Shown here piece by piece: positions 1 to 9,359 of a stretch of 64,000 bases of DNA. The first letter of the stretch is position 1; every line of letters begins with the position of its first letter. Source of the DNA: an uncultured Eubacteriales bacterium (GTDB lineage Bacteria > Bacillota > Clostridia > Oscillospirales > Oscillospiraceae). Both the position numbers and the translations under genes were made by a program. The notes under the pieces were generated by a model. It did no database searches. It saw only the letters and a program-made list of their open reading frames with translations, and was not told the DNA's origin. Location of the stretch: assembly GCA_900551995.1 (NCBI GenBank), contig URXW01000003.1, positions 16,310 through 80,309 on the forward strand, in the 5' to 3' direction.

Positions 1-1
1 C

Positions 2-1465
2 ACGCTTCAGCTGAAGAAGGGTGAGATCCACGCCCTGCTGGGCGAAAACGGCGCGGGCAAATCCACGCTGATGAGCGTGCTGTTCGGACTGTACCAGCCG
101 GAGGAGGGCACCATCAAGAAGGACGGCGTGGAGGTATCCATCAAGGATCCCAACGACGCCAACGCGCTGGGCATCGGCATGGTGCACCAGCACTTCAAGC
201 TGGTGGAATGCTTCACCGTGCTGGACAACATCATCATGGGCGTGGAGCCCACCAAAGGCGGCTTCCTGCAAAAGAAGGAAGCGCGGGAAAAGGTCATGGC
301 TCTCAGCGAGAAATACGGGCTGCAAATCGACCCGGACGCCACCATCGAGGACATCACCGTGGGTATGCAGCAGCGCACCGAGATCCTGAAAATGCTCTAC
401 CGCGACAACGAGATCCTCATTTTCGACGAGCCTACCGCCGTCCTGACGCCGCAGGAGATCGACGAGCTGATGGAGATCATGCGGAATCTGGCGGCGGAGG
501 GTAAGAGCATCCTCTTCATCTCCCACAAGCTCAACGAGATCATGGCGGTGTCCGACCGCTGCACCGTGCTCCGCAAGGGCAAGTGCATCGGTACCGTGGA
601 GACGAAGGACACCAGCGTGGAGCAGCTCTCCGCCATGATGGTGGGGCGCGACGTCAGCTTCCACGTGGAGAAAAAGCCCTGCCACCCCGGCGAGGTGGTG
701 CTGGACGTGTCCCACATGACCGTGGGCAGCAAGGTGCACAAGAACGACGCTGTCAAGGACGTGAGTCTGAAGGTGCGCGGCGGCGAGATCGTCTGCATCG
801 CCGGCATCGACGGCAACGGACAGACGGAGTTCGTCTACGGGCTTACCGGTCTGGAGCCTGTGACCTCCGGCACGATCACCCTGAACGGGCATGACATCAC
901 GAAAATGCCCATCCGCAAGCGGAACATCCTCGGTATGTCCCACATCCCGGAGGATCGCCACAAGCACGGCTTGGTGCTGGACTACTCACTGGAGGACAAT
1001 CTGGTGCTGGAGCGGTACTTCGAGCCGGAATTCACCGACAAGGCGGGCTTCCTCCGCCGCGACAACATCCGCAAGTATGCGGAGAAGCTCATCGACCAGT
1101 ACGACGTCCGCAGCGGACAGGGACCCATCACTATCGCCCGCAGTATGTCCGGCGGCAACCAGCAGAAGGCCATCGTGGCGCGGGAGATCGACAAGGATCC
1201 GGAGCTGCTGGTGGCTGTCCAGCCCACACGCGGTCTGGACGTGGGTGCCATTGAGTACATCCACAAGCAGCTGGTGGCCCAGCGGGACGCCGGAAAAGCG
1301 GTGCTGCTGGTGTCACTGGAGCTGGACGAGGTCATGGACGTGCCCGACCGTATTCTCGTCATGTACGAGGGCGAGATCGTGGGCGAGCTGGATCCCAAGA
1401 CCACCACGCAGGAGGAGCTGGGTCTGTATATGGCGGGTGCCAAGAGAGACGAGGTGACGGCATGA
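2..1465 (+). CDS. BMP/nucleoside-type ABC transporter ATP-binding subunit (5' partial)
   Basis: The frame is open at the left edge, so the start lies outside the window. The protein carries two fused nucleotide-binding domains. The first has Walker A GENGAGKST (bases 41-67), a family-typical degenerate C-loop (VGMQQR) and Walker B ILIFDEPTAVLTPQEI. The second has GIDGNGQTE in the Walker A position, SMSGGNQQK as signature and VAVQPTRGLDVGA near Walker B. This duplicated layout is that of RbsA/NupO-like ATPases serving BMP-type (nucleoside or simple sugar) importers. The stop overlaps the next start (ATGA), so the permease is translationally coupled. The substrate-binding lipoprotein is expected just upstream, outside the window. 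Substrate specificity (nucleosides by analogy with B. subtilis NupNOPQ) is inference. Confidence 0.93.
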   Translation, partial: TLQLKKGEIHALLGENGAGKSTLMSVLFGLYQPEEGTIKKDGVEVSIKDPNDANALGIGMVHQHFKLVECFTVLDNIIMGVEPTKGGFLQKKEAREKVMALSEKYGLQIDPDATIEDITVGMQQRTEILKMLYRDNEILIFDEPTAVLTPQEIDELMEIMRNLAAEGKSILFISHKLNEIMAVSDRCTVLRKGKCIGTVETKDTSVEQLSAMMVGRDVSFHVEKKPCHPGEVVLDVSHMTVGSKVHKNDAVKDVSLKVRGGEIVCIAGIDGNGQTEFVYGLTGLEPVTSGTITLNGHDITKMPIRKRNILGMSHIPEDRHKHGLVLDYSLEDNLVLERYFEPEFTDKAGFLRRDNIRKYAEKLIDQYDVRSGQGPITIARSMSGGNQQKAIVAREIDKDPELLVAVQPTRGLDVGAIEYIHKQLVAQRDAGKAVLLVSLELDEVMDVPDRILVMYEGEIVGELDPKTTTQEELGLYMAGAKRDEVTA

Positions 1466-2625
1466 AGAAAAACATCCTGAAAAACAGCGGGGTGCAGTCG
1501 CTGCTGGCGTCCCTGCTGTGCGTCGTCCTCGGTCTGCTCATCGGCTACGTGGTGCTGCTGTTCATCAACCCTAACGGCGCGGGCGAGGCGATCTCCGCCG
1601 TGATGAAAAACTTCCTCACGTACAGTAAGGCGGAAACGCAGGCAAAGTATCTGGGCAACACACTGGTAAAGACGGCGCCGCTGCTCATGTGCTCCCTGTC
1701 CATCCTGTTTGCCTATAAGGTGGGCCTGTTCAACATCGGCGTCGCCGGCCAGTATTGCTTCGGCGTGGCACTGAGCCTCTACGCCGCACTGGCGTGGGGC
1801 TGGGGCTGGCTGCCCTGTATGCTTCTGGCGATGTTGGGCGGCGCACTGCTGGGTGCCGTCTCCGGTCTGCTGAAATCCTACTGCAACGTCAACGAGGTCA
1901 TCTCCGGCATCATGCTCAACTGGATCATCCTCTATGTGACCAATATGCTGCTGACGGGGGTAAAGGAGGAGACAAGCCCCTATACCTTCGTCCTCTCCCA
2001 CAAGAATGCCGCCGCCGTCCTGCCCTCTCTGGGCTTGGGCAAGCTGTTCAACGGCAATCAGTATGTGGGTCTGGCGATCCCCCTGTCGGTGGTCATCGCC
2101 GTGGTGGTTTGGGTGGTGCTGGAAAAGACCCGCTTCGGCTACGAGCTCCGTGCCACCGGAAACAACAAGAACGCCGCCAAATACTGCGGCATGGCGGAAA
2201 AGCGCAACATCATCCTGACACTTGCCATCTCCGGTGCGCTGGCGGGCATGGGCGCGGCGATGCTCTATCTGACGGGCTACGAGCAGTGGCAGTGCTCCAC
2301 CTCCTCCGTCCCCGGCATGGGCTTCAACGGTATCGCCGCCGCGTTCCTTGGCGGTCTGAACCCCTTCGGCACCATTCTGGCGTCCTTCTTCATCCAGCAT
2401 ATCACCGCCGGCGGCGCGTATGTGGATAAGAGTATGTACTGCGCCCAGATCTCCGATTTGATCTCCGCCATTATCATCTACCTGTGCGGCTTCGTCCTGT
2501 TTATGAAGTACGCCATGACCTCCGCCATTTCCCGGCGCGAGGAGCGGGCGGCACTTGCCGCCAAGGAGAAAGCACAGACGTCCGCGCCTGCGCCCGCTGA
2601 CGGCGAGAAAGGAGGCGATCAGTAA
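1462..2625 (+). CDS. BMP-type ABC transporter permease (first subunit)
   Basis: This 387-residue polytopic protein belongs to the branched-chain/BMP permease superfamily (NupP/YufP-like). It has a hydrophobic N-terminal segment starting near residue 12, then a series of membrane helices, the typical stretch LFNIGVAGQYCFG near residue 90, and the conserved segment GFNGIAAAFLGGLNPFGTI near residue 290. The charged, alanine-rich tail (EERAALAAKEKAQTS) is cytoplasmic in appearance. It overlaps the ATPase gene by four bases and the next permease by one, so the three genes form one translational unit. With the partner permease it should form the channel of a nucleoside or related uptake system. Confidence 0.92.
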   Translation: MKKNILKNSGVQSLLASLLCVVLGLLIGYVVLLFINPNGAGEAISAVMKNFLTYSKAETQAKYLGNTLVKTAPLLMCSLSILFAYKVGLFNIGVAGQYCFGVALSLYAALAWGWGWLPCMLLAMLGGALLGAVSGLLKSYCNVNEVISGIMLNWIILYVTNMLLTGVKEETSPYTFVLSHKNAAAVLPSLGLGKLFNGNQYVGLAIPLSVVIAVVVWVVLEKTRFGYELRATGNNKNAAKYCGMAEKRNIILTLAISGALAGMGAAMLYLTGYEQWQCSTSSVPGMGFNGIAAAFLGGLNPFGTILASFFIQHITAGGAYVDKSMYCAQISDLISAIIIYLCGFVLFMKYAMTSAISRREERAALAAKEKAQTSAPAPADGEKGGDQ

Positions 2626-3566
2626 TGGTACTGCTGCTGCAATATACGCTGACCTTCGCCTCCGTGCTGATCCTCGTGGCTTTGGGCGGCTGCTTCTCGG
2701 AGCACTCCGGCGTCATCAATCTGGGTCTGGAGGGCGTCATGATCATGGGCGCGCTGGGCGGCGCGCTGGCGATGCGCTATATGCCCTCCACCTCCACCGC
2801 CTTCTCCATGCTGCTGGTGGTGCTGCTGGCGGCGGCACTTGCCGGCACGGTCTATTCCAGTTTGCTGGCGGTGGCGTGCATCAATTTCAAGGCGGATCAG
2901 ACCATCGTCGGTACGGCACTGAATATGCTGGGCACCGCCGGTGCCACCGTTATCGTCAAGGCGATCAATACGGCGGCGAACCCCGACGACGTGTCCTCCA
3001 CCATCCAGTACGCCGGTGCCAAAAAAGCCTTTCTGGTGAACATCGGCTCCTTTGAGTTCAGCTGGTTCATGCTGGTGACGGTGCTGCTGCTCATCGCGGC
3101 GTATGTGGTGCTGTACAAGACCCGCTTCGGTCTGCGCCTTATGGCGTGCGGCGAGCATCCGCAGGCGGCGGACTCCGTGGGCATCAACGTCTACAAAATG
3201 CGCTGGGCGGGCGTCCTTATCTCCGGTATGCTGGGCGGCCTCGGCGGTATCGTGTTTATCACCGCCGGCGTGTCCGAGTGGCGGTTTGAGTACGGCGTGG
3301 CGGGCTTCGGCTTCCTGTCTCTGGCGGTGATGATCTTCGGTCAGTGGAAGCCCACCCGTATCGCGCTGGCGGCTCTGCTGTTCGGACTGTTCCGCGCATT
3401 GTCCAACGTGTACGCGGGCTTCGAGTTCCTGAAGAACCTCAACCTCCCCAGCCCCGTGTACAACATGATGCCCTACATCATCTCTCTGGTGGTGCTGGCA
3501 TTCACCTCCAAGAAATCCCGCGCACCCAAGGCGGAGGGTATCCCCTACGACAAGGGGCAGCGGTAA
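2625..3566 (+). CDS. BMP-type ABC transporter permease (second subunit)
   Basis: This 313-residue membrane protein is the NupQ/YufQ-like partner permease. The N-terminus GGCFSEHSGVINLGLEGVMI is the family hallmark (GxxxSERSGVxNxGxEG). The start ATG shares its A with the stop of the preceding gene (TAATG), and GGAGG lies just before it. A strong intrinsic terminator follows ten bases after the stop, closing the operon. No regulator is visible in the window. Confidence 0.93.
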   Translation: MVLLLQYTLTFASVLILVALGGCFSEHSGVINLGLEGVMIMGALGGALAMRYMPSTSTAFSMLLVVLLAAALAGTVYSSLLAVACINFKADQTIVGTALNMLGTAGATVIVKAINTAANPDDVSSTIQYAGAKKAFLVNIGSFEFSWFMLVTVLLLIAAYVVLYKTRFGLRLMACGEHPQAADSVGINVYKMRWAGVLISGMLGGLGGIVFITAGVSEWRFEYGVAGFGFLSLAVMIFGQWKPTRIALAALLFGLFRALSNVYAGFEFLKNLNLPSPVYNMMPYIISLVVLAFTSKKSRAPKAEGIPYDKGQR

Positions 3567-3576
3567 GCGTTCACGG

Positions 3577-3603
3577 AAAAAGCACCCGGAAGGGTGCTTT
3601 TTT
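3577..3603 (+). terminator. Intrinsic terminator of the BMP-type ABC operon
   Basis: Stem AGCACCC/GGGTGCT with a short GGAA loop, followed by a run of seven T residues. Confidence 0.9.
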
Positions 3604-3719
3604 CCTGCGATTTTACGTGGATTTTACAATATCTCTCCTGCGGATTTGACATTCATCCCGTAGTATATAAGCGGACAAGAATGTGACATCGAAAAGAATG
3701 TAAAGCGAGGGAGAGAAAC

Positions 3720-5465
3720 ATGGATATTTTTCACGTACTGACCATGCTGGGCGGGCTGTGCCTGTTCCTGTTCGGCATGAATTTCATGGGGCAGGCATTG
3801 GAACGCCGCGCCGGCGGCAAGCTGCGGACGCTGCTGGACAGAATGACCGGCAGCGTGGGCGCGGGCTTTCTGACGGGTCTGGGCATCACCGCCATTATCC
3901 AAAGCTCGTCCGCCACCACGGTGATGGTGGTGGGCTTCGTGAACTCCGGGCTGATGACGCTGCGTCAGGCGATCAACGTCATTATGGGTGCCAACGTGGG
4001 CACCACCGTTACTGCGTGGCTGCTGAGCCTCGCCGGTATCGACAGCGGCAGCACGTGGGTGCAGTTGCTGAAGCCCACCTCCTTCACGCCGGTGCTGGCA
4101 CTGGTGGGCATCATCTTCTATATGTTCTGCAAGGACAGCCGCAAGAAGGACACCGGCTCCATCCTGCTGGGCTTCGCCACGCTGATGTTCGGCATGGACG
4201 CCATGAGCGGTGCCGTGGCAGGCTTGAAGGATGTGCCGGGCTTCGCGGATCTGTTCCTCGCCTTCACGAACCCTCTGCTGGGCGTGCTGGTGGGCGCGCT
4301 GCTGACGGCGATCATCCAGTCCTCCTCCGCCTCCGTGGGTATCCTGCAGGCACTGGCGGGCACGGGTCAGGTCAGCTACGCCGCTGCCGTGCCCATCATC
4401 ATGGGACAGAATATCGGCACCTGCGTCACCGCGCTGATCTCCTGCGTGGGCACCAACAAGAACGCAAAGCGCGCCGCCATGGTGCACCTGCTGTTCAACG
4501 TTATCGGTGTGGCGGTGCTGCTGACGGTGTTCTGCATCGTCAAGGCGTTATTCGCCCCGGCTCTCCTCCAGCAGCCGGCGTCCATGGCAGGTATCGCCGT
4601 GGCACACTCGGCGTTCAACCTCCTGTGCACCGCCATGCTGCTGCCCTGCGGTACCTTGCTGGAGGAGCTGGCGATCCGCATGGTGCCCGACCGGGCGCAG
4701 ACGGAGGAAAAGACCGTGGAGCTGGATCAACGTCTGCTGGCGACGCCCTCTGTGGCGTTGGAACGCTGCCGCGTCGTCACCTGCGAGATGGCGGAGATCG
4801 CCGTCCGCTCCCTGCGTAACGCCATACGCAGCTTCGACCACTACACCGACACGCTGGCGGCGTCTATCCGGGAGGACGAGGATCACTGCGACCGGTACGA
4901 GGACGCGCTGGGTACGTATCTGGTGAAGCTGAGTGCCCTGAAAATGGGCGAGGACGAGAGCGAGGAGGCGGCGGAGCTGCTGAAGGTCATCGGCGACTTC
5001 GAGCGTATCTCCGACCACGCGGTGAACGTGCTGGAATCGGCGGAGGAGCTTCACAGCAAGGGGCTGTCCTTCAGCGACGCGGCAAAGCACGAGCTTTCCG
5101 TCCTGTCCGCCGCCGTCAACGACATCCTCACCCTGTCCCTCCGCGCCTTCCGGGAGGGCGAGCTGTCCGCCGCCCGTCAGGTAGAGCCGATGGAGCAGGT
5201 CATCGACGAGCTGAAGGAGCAGCTGCGTACCCGCCACATCCTGCGTCTCCAGCAGGGACAGTGCAGCATCGAAACGGGCTTCATCTGGTCCGACCTGCTG
5301 ACGGATCTGGAGCGCACCTCCGACCATTGCTCCAATATCGCCGGCTGCGTCATCGACGCCAAGCAGCACGAGCTGAACCTCCACGCCACGCTGGACGCAG
5401 CGCGGCAGCAGACCGGCTCCTTCCAAGCAGCATACCGCGCCTGCGCGGAGAAATACCGGGTATAA
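3720..5465 (+). CDS. Na/Pi cotransporter family protein with C-terminal PhoU-like domain
   Basis: This 581-residue protein has two inverted NptA-type repeats. Each contains the signature QSSSA (IIQSSSATTVMVVG near residue 62 and IIQSSSASVGIL near residue 201), which marks sodium/phosphate cotransporters of the PF02690 family. The C-terminal ~210 residues are soluble and helical, matching a PhoU-like domain, as in Firmicute YjbB-type proteins. Expected role: phosphate transport across the cytoplasmic membrane, with the PhoU domain gating or sensing. GAGGGAGA precedes the ATG by a good distance. It stands alone, with terminators on both sides. Direction of transport (uptake or export) cannot be told from sequence. 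Confidence 0.9.
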   Translation: MDIFHVLTMLGGLCLFLFGMNFMGQALERRAGGKLRTLLDRMTGSVGAGFLTGLGITAIIQSSSATTVMVVGFVNSGLMTLRQAINVIMGANVGTTVTAWLLSLAGIDSGSTWVQLLKPTSFTPVLALVGIIFYMFCKDSRKKDTGSILLGFATLMFGMDAMSGAVAGLKDVPGFADLFLAFTNPLLGVLVGALLTAIIQSSSASVGILQALAGTGQVSYAAAVPIIMGQNIGTCVTALISCVGTNKNAKRAAMVHLLFNVIGVAVLLTVFCIVKALFAPALLQQPASMAGIAVAHSAFNLLCTAMLLPCGTLLEELAIRMVPDRAQTEEKTVELDQRLLATPSVALERCRVVTCEMAEIAVRSLRNAIRSFDHYTDTLAASIREDEDHCDRYEDALGTYLVKLSALKMGEDESEEAAELLKVIGDFERISDHAVNVLESAEELHSKGLSFSDAAKHELSVLSAAVNDILTLSLRAFREGELSAARQVEPMEQVIDELKEQLRTRHILRLQQGQCSIETGFIWSDLLTDLERTSDHCSNIAGCVIDAKQHELNLHATLDAARQQTGSFQAAYRACAEKYRV

Positions 5466-5472
5466 GACCGCG

Positions 5473-5511
5473 AAAAAAGCCATTCCGCCCCACAGGGAGG
5501 AATGGTTTTTC
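5473..5511 (+). terminator. Terminator after the Na/Pi cotransporter gene
   Basis: AAAAAAGCCATTCC pairs with GGAATGGTTTTT around a 12-base loop. The A-rich and T-rich flanks make it usable from both strands, and prfB also converges on it. Confidence 0.8.
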
Positions 5512-5540
5512 TGCGTATAAAGGGGAGGGGGACGCGTCCC

Positions 5541-6665
5541 TTACTTCTTGATCTCCCCGTTGGCGGCGGCGGTCAGGTAGGCGTTAATGAATCCGTCAAT
5601 GTCGCCGTCCATCACCGCTTGGATGTTGCCCATCTCGTAGCCGGTGCGGGTGTCCTTTGCCAGCGTGTAGGGCATGAACACGTAGGAGCGGATTTGGCTG
5701 CCCCATTCGATCTTCATCTGCACGCCCTTCAGGTCGCTGATCTTCTCCGCGTGCTGCTGCAGCTTCAGCTCCGCCAGCTTGGCGCGCAGCATCTTCATGG
5801 CGTTGTCCCGGTTCTGGAACTGGCTGCGCTCCGTCTGGCAGAACACCACGATGCCCGTGGGCAGGTGGGTCAGCCGCACGGCGGAGGAGGTCTTGTTGAT
5901 GTGCTGGCCGCCTGCGCCGGAGGAACGGCACGCCTGCATTTCAATGTCTTCGGGTCGAATCTCGATCTCGCTGTCGTCCTCCAGCTCCGGCATGACCTCC
6001 AGCGCGGCGAAGCTGGTCTGCCGCCGTGCGTTGGCGTCAAAGGGGCTGACGCGCACCAGGCGGTGTACGCCGTTCTCGCTCTTGAGATAGCCGTAGGCGT
6101 TCTCACCTTCGATGAGGATGGTGGCGGACTTGATGCCCGCCTCGTCGCCGGCCTCGTAGTCCATCAGCTGATAGGTATAGCCGTGCCGCTCCGCCCAGCG
6201 GGTGTACATACGGTACAGCATCTCCGTCCAGTCCTGCGCCTCGGTGCCGCCGGCACCGGCGTGGAACGTCAGAATGGCGTTGTTGCCGTCGTACTCGCCG
6301 GACAGCAGAGCCGCCAGCCGCCGCTCACTGATCTCCTTCTCCAGCGTCTCGTAGCCGTTGGTCACTTCCTCCAGCTGGCTGGGGTCGTCCTCCTCCTGCG
6401 CCATTTCGCACAGGGTCAGCGTATCCTCCCACTCGGAAACCAGCTTGTCGTGCTTCTTGATCTTGTTTTCCAGCCGCTTCACCTGCCGGCTCACCTGCTG
6501 GCTCCGCTCCAGATCGTTCCAGAAGCCCTCCTTCTCCGTCTCCTTCTGGAGTTCGGCAAGTTCCTCCCGCGCCTTGGGGATACCCAGTGCCTTTTCCAGC
6601 TCGCCCAGCGTAGGCTCCAGAGCCAGCAGCTTCTGCTTATACTCGTCGTACTCAATAACTGCCAT
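5541..6665 (-). CDS. prfB: Peptide chain release factor 2
   Basis: This 374-residue class I release factor recognises UGA and UAA. SPF (residues 207-209, within RLVRVSPFDANARRQTS) is the RF2-specific stop-codon recognition tripeptide, and GGQ (residues 252-254) is the catalytic loop that enters the peptidyl transferase centre. The start was chosen at ATG 6665 because AAGGAG precedes it and it follows a consensus promoter; longer forms would read through that promoter. Unlike many bacterial prfB genes there is no in-frame UGA with a frameshift signal near codon 25: the coding frame is uninterrupted from the start. Confidence 0.97.
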   Translation of the reverse strand: MAVIEYDEYKQKLLALEPTLGELEKALGIPKAREELAELQKETEKEGFWNDLERSQQVSRQVKRLENKIKKHDKLVSEWEDTLTLCEMAQEEDDPSQLEEVTNGYETLEKEISERRLAALLSGEYDGNNAILTFHAGAGGTEAQDWTEMLYRMYTRWAERHGYTYQLMDYEAGDEAGIKSATILIEGENAYGYLKSENGVHRLVRVSPFDANARRQTSFAALEVMPELEDDSEIEIRPEDIEMQACRSSGAGGQHINKTSSAVRLTHLPTGIVVFCQTERSQFQNRDNAMKMLRAKLAELKLQQHAEKISDLKGVQMKIEWGSQIRSYVFMPYTLAKDTRTGYEMGNIQAVMDGDIDGFINAYLTAAANGEIKK

Positions 6666-6707
6666 ATATCGTGTCTCCTTGCGTCTGCAAATTTCCTTAG
6701 CCTTTCT

Positions 6708-6735
6708 ATTATAGCAAAAATCGGGCATTTGTAAA
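6708..6735 (-). promoter_or_regulatory. Predicted sigma-A promoter of prfB
   Basis: On the minus strand TTTACA and TATAAT are separated by 16 bases, about 45 bases upstream of the prfB start. Confidence 0.75.
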
Positions 6736-6742
6736 GGGGACA

Positions 6743-6776
6743 AAATGGGCGTGCGCTCCGCGCACGCCCATTTTGT
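6743..6776 (-). terminator. Terminator of the MBOAT/DHHW genes
   Basis: AAAATGGGCGTGCG pairs with CGCACGCCCATTTT around a five-base loop, directly after the stop of the DHHW gene on the minus strand. Confidence 0.85.
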
Positions 6777-7873
6777 CACTTTGTCAGCTTAAAATAGTCC
6801 CCGGACGCCGCCAGATTCGTGATCTCCGTCAGCACAAGGATGTCGTCGCTCTCCGCCGCCAGCTCCGCCATGCTCCCCCGGAAGTACCGCAGGTCGATCA
6901 TGGTCACCGTCTCATAGTCCCCCAGCAGGAACGGCACGAAGGAGTTGGCGAAGGAATCCTTCACCAGCAGCAGATGCTTCCCGTTCTCCGTGCCGGTGGT
7001 GATGACGCACTGGCCGTAGTTGCCCCCCAGAAACAGCTCGTATTTATCCTTCCGCGTCAGTGCGTCCCCGTCGTACAGCGTGCCGTCCTTCCCGTCGCAC
7101 ACCACGCTCTCCGCCGTGATCCCCGGCGCGTAATACACGCTGTCGTACACGCTGTCCGGCAGCAGCACCTTGGAATACAGCGTTCCCCGGAACTCTTCCG
7201 TGGCGCAGACCAGCGCGTCCTCCCGGACGGTGTGCCCCGTGACCTCCGCCCAGCGGCGGTACGCCGCCTGCGCGCCCATGGTGGTCCAGTGGTGGTCGGT
7301 GTGGTAGTAGGGATCCTCCACGTCCGCCAGCGTTTCCCGCACGTCCAGCAGGCTGCCGCCCAAGGCGGCGTCCAGCCGCTCAAACGCCCCCGCCTCGTCG
7401 TAATAGGGCGCGTTCTCCGGCAGCATATCCCGCAGCACGCCCGCGGGGCTGGGCACGATCAGGGCGCGGCAGCTCTTGCCGCTGGCGGCGAAGAACTTCC
7501 GGATATACCCGGCGTTTTTCTCCAAGCCTGCGCGGTTGAAGCTATCCTCCGTCACCTTGGCGAAGTACCGCCCCTCCGCGCCCAGATACGTGCCGCTGAT
7601 GTCCTCCTTGCCCTCCGCCCGCTGCAAAAGGGAGCGCGTGGCGGTCCACAGATCCCGGAAAACGATCTGGTCGCTGGTGTACCCCTCCATGTCCTCCATG
7701 AAATCCCCGGACATGACGGTGTCCCAGCTCAGCTTCGGCGTCAGCTGCAAATAGCGGTTCTCGTTCTCGGAAAACGCCCTGTCCGGCGTCAGGAAAAAGC
7801 TCCCCACGGACAGCCCCAGCAGTATCACGGCTATGGCGATCAGCGGCGCGAGGCCTGTTCTTTTCTTCATCAC
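6776..7873 (-). CDS. DHHW-family (AlgJ/AlgX-like) envelope acetylation protein
   Basis: The 365-residue protein has an N-terminal signal anchor (hydrophobic residues 9-28) and a catalytic domain with the family signature TDHHW (near residue 194). A further motif, VKDSFANSFVPFLL near residue 307, supplies the serine region of SGNH-like acyltransferases. DHHW/AlgJ-type proteins act outside the membrane, moving acyl groups delivered by an MBOAT partner onto surface polymers. The gene starts ten bases after the MBOAT gene on the same strand, so the two should be co-transcribed. The acceptor polymer is unknown. Confidence 0.85.
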   Translation of the reverse strand: MMKKRTGLAPLIAIAVILLGLSVGSFFLTPDRAFSENENRYLQLTPKLSWDTVMSGDFMEDMEGYTSDQIVFRDLWTATRSLLQRAEGKEDISGTYLGAEGRYFAKVTEDSFNRAGLEKNAGYIRKFFAASGKSCRALIVPSPAGVLRDMLPENAPYYDEAGAFERLDAALGGSLLDVRETLADVEDPYYHTDHHWTTMGAQAAYRRWAEVTGHTVREDALVCATEEFRGTLYSKVLLPDSVYDSVYYAPGITAESVVCDGKDGTLYDGDALTRKDKYELFLGGNYGQCVITTGTENGKHLLLVKDSFANSFVPFLLGDYETVTMIDLRYFRGSMAELAAESDDILVLTEITNLAASGDYFKLTK

Positions 7874-7882
7874 GCCGCCTCC

Positions 7883-9283
7883 TTAGAATCGGAAATACAA
7901 AAACGGGTTGTAGCTGTCGCCCACCAGAAACGCCATGGACACCAGCAGCACTGCCGCCACCCATACCGTCCGCAGCGCGTCCGACAGGGCGGGGGCAAGA
8001 GTCCCCTCCCGTTTCTGCCACAGCCGCTTGGGCAGGCTGGTGCAGCCCACCGCCGATAGAAGCAGCAGCAGCCAGTCGCACCGCAGCAGATACGCCGTGG
8101 TGCCGTCGGCGAAGGCACCGGAGAACATATGGGACACGTACTGTCCCAGCGCGGCGAAGTCCGTAATGGCGAACAGCACCCAACCCATGATAAAGCACAG
8201 GCAGGTGTACAGGTGCCCCACGAATCGCGGAGCCTTCTCCAGCCACCGCAGCAAAAAAACCTTTTCCAGCAGCAGCAGCACCGCGTAGTACACGCCCCAC
8301 AGCACGAAATTCCAGCTTGCCCCGTGCCACAGACCCGTCAGCAGCCACACGATGGCGATGTTCAGCAGCTGCCGTCCCTTGCCCTTGCGGTTGCCGCCCA
8401 AGGGGATATACACATACTCCCGGAACCACGTGGACAGACTGATGTGCCACCGCCGCCAGAACTCCGTCACGGAGCGGGACTCATAGGGATAGTTGAAGTT
8501 CTCCAAAAAGTGGAATCCGAAGAAATGCCCCAGCCCGATGGCCATGTCGGAGTACCCGGAGAAATCGAAATAGATCTGGAACGTGTACGCGATAGCACCG
8601 ATCCACGCCGTCACCGCCGAGGGGTCGGACATAGCGGCGATGTCCTCCCAGATGGCACCCATCTGGTTGGCGATCAGCACCTTTTTCCCCAGCCCGATCA
8701 CCAGCCGCTGTAATCCCTCGCTGGCTTCGCTGAGATTCTCCCGCCGGTGCTCCAGGTCGTAAGCCACCGTCTTGTACTGGACGATGGGCCCTGCGATCAG
8801 CTGCGGGAACAGCGTCACGTAGGCACCGAAATCAATGATGTTCCGCTGCGGCGGCACCAGCTTCCGGTACACGTCGATGGTGTAGCTCATGGTCTGGAAC
8901 GTGTAGAAGGAGATACCGATGGGCAGCAGCAGTCCCAGCGTGGGGATGGCGGTGCCCAGCAGCCCGTTCACGTTGACGATGGCGAAATCCGTGTACTTGA
9001 AGAACCCCAGAATGGCCAGATTCCCCACCACGGAGAGCACCAGCACCGCCTTCGCACCCTTTTCGTTCCCCTTGGCGCGGCACCTGCCGATACCCAGCCC
9101 GTTGCAGTAGTCGAACACTGTGGAGAACAGCATAATGAGGATATACTTCGGCTCTCCCCAGCCGTAGAATAGCAGGCTGAACACCAGAAGCAGGGCGTTC
9201 CGCAGCCTTCGCGGGCAGATATAGTACAGTATGGCGACCAACGGCAAAAATGCCAGCAGGAAGGTGGTGCTGCTGAATACCAT
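7883..9283 (-). CDS. MBOAT-family O-acyltransferase (AlgI/DltB/PatA-like)
   Basis: This 466-residue polytopic membrane protein has the family's landmarks: WRRWHISLSTWFREYVYIPL (near residue 270), then the invariant catalytic histidine in TGLWHGASWNFV (near residue 318). AlgI-type enzymes take an acetyl or other acyl group from a cytoplasmic donor and pass it through the membrane. Flanking genes encode two DHHW proteins that would complete transfer on the outer face. A hairpin between this gene and the upstream DHHW gene may give it partly separate expression. Confidence 0.93.
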   Translation of the reverse strand: MVFSSTTFLLAFLPLVAILYYICPRRLRNALLLVFSLLFYGWGEPKYILIMLFSTVFDYCNGLGIGRCRAKGNEKGAKAVLVLSVVGNLAILGFFKYTDFAIVNVNGLLGTAIPTLGLLLPIGISFYTFQTMSYTIDVYRKLVPPQRNIIDFGAYVTLFPQLIAGPIVQYKTVAYDLEHRRENLSEASEGLQRLVIGLGKKVLIANQMGAIWEDIAAMSDPSAVTAWIGAIAYTFQIYFDFSGYSDMAIGLGHFFGFHFLENFNYPYESRSVTEFWRRWHISLSTWFREYVYIPLGGNRKGKGRQLLNIAIVWLLTGLWHGASWNFVLWGVYYAVLLLLEKVFLLRWLEKAPRFVGHLYTCLCFIMGWVLFAITDFAALGQYVSHMFSGAFADGTTAYLLRCDWLLLLLSAVGCTSLPKRLWQKREGTLAPALSDALRTVWVAAVLLVSMAFLVGDSYNPFLYFRF

Positions 9284-9310
9284 GTTTCGCGTACTCCTTT
9301 ACAAAACTCT

Positions 9311-9341
9311 CAAAAAGACAGGGCGGGCAACCCCGCCCTGT
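9311..9341 (-). terminator. Hairpin between upstream DHHW gene and MBOAT gene
   Basis: Minus-strand stem ACAGGGCGGGG/CCCGCCCTGT followed by CTTTTTG. It would end or attenuate transcription coming from the DUF4358/DHHW pair before the MBOAT gene. Confidence 0.75.
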
Positions 9342-9359
9342 TCAAAATCGCTTAGTGGT

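Noticed and set aside
982..2400. Long antisense frame over the ABC transporter genes
   Set aside because: No SD, no family resemblance, low-complexity Gln/His/Arg composition; a shadow of GC-rich codons, as are the similar long frames opposite clpC, copA and glpK.
6666..6779. N-terminal extension of RF2
   Set aside because: It would cross the promoter and lacks an SD; the extra residues do not resemble RF2.
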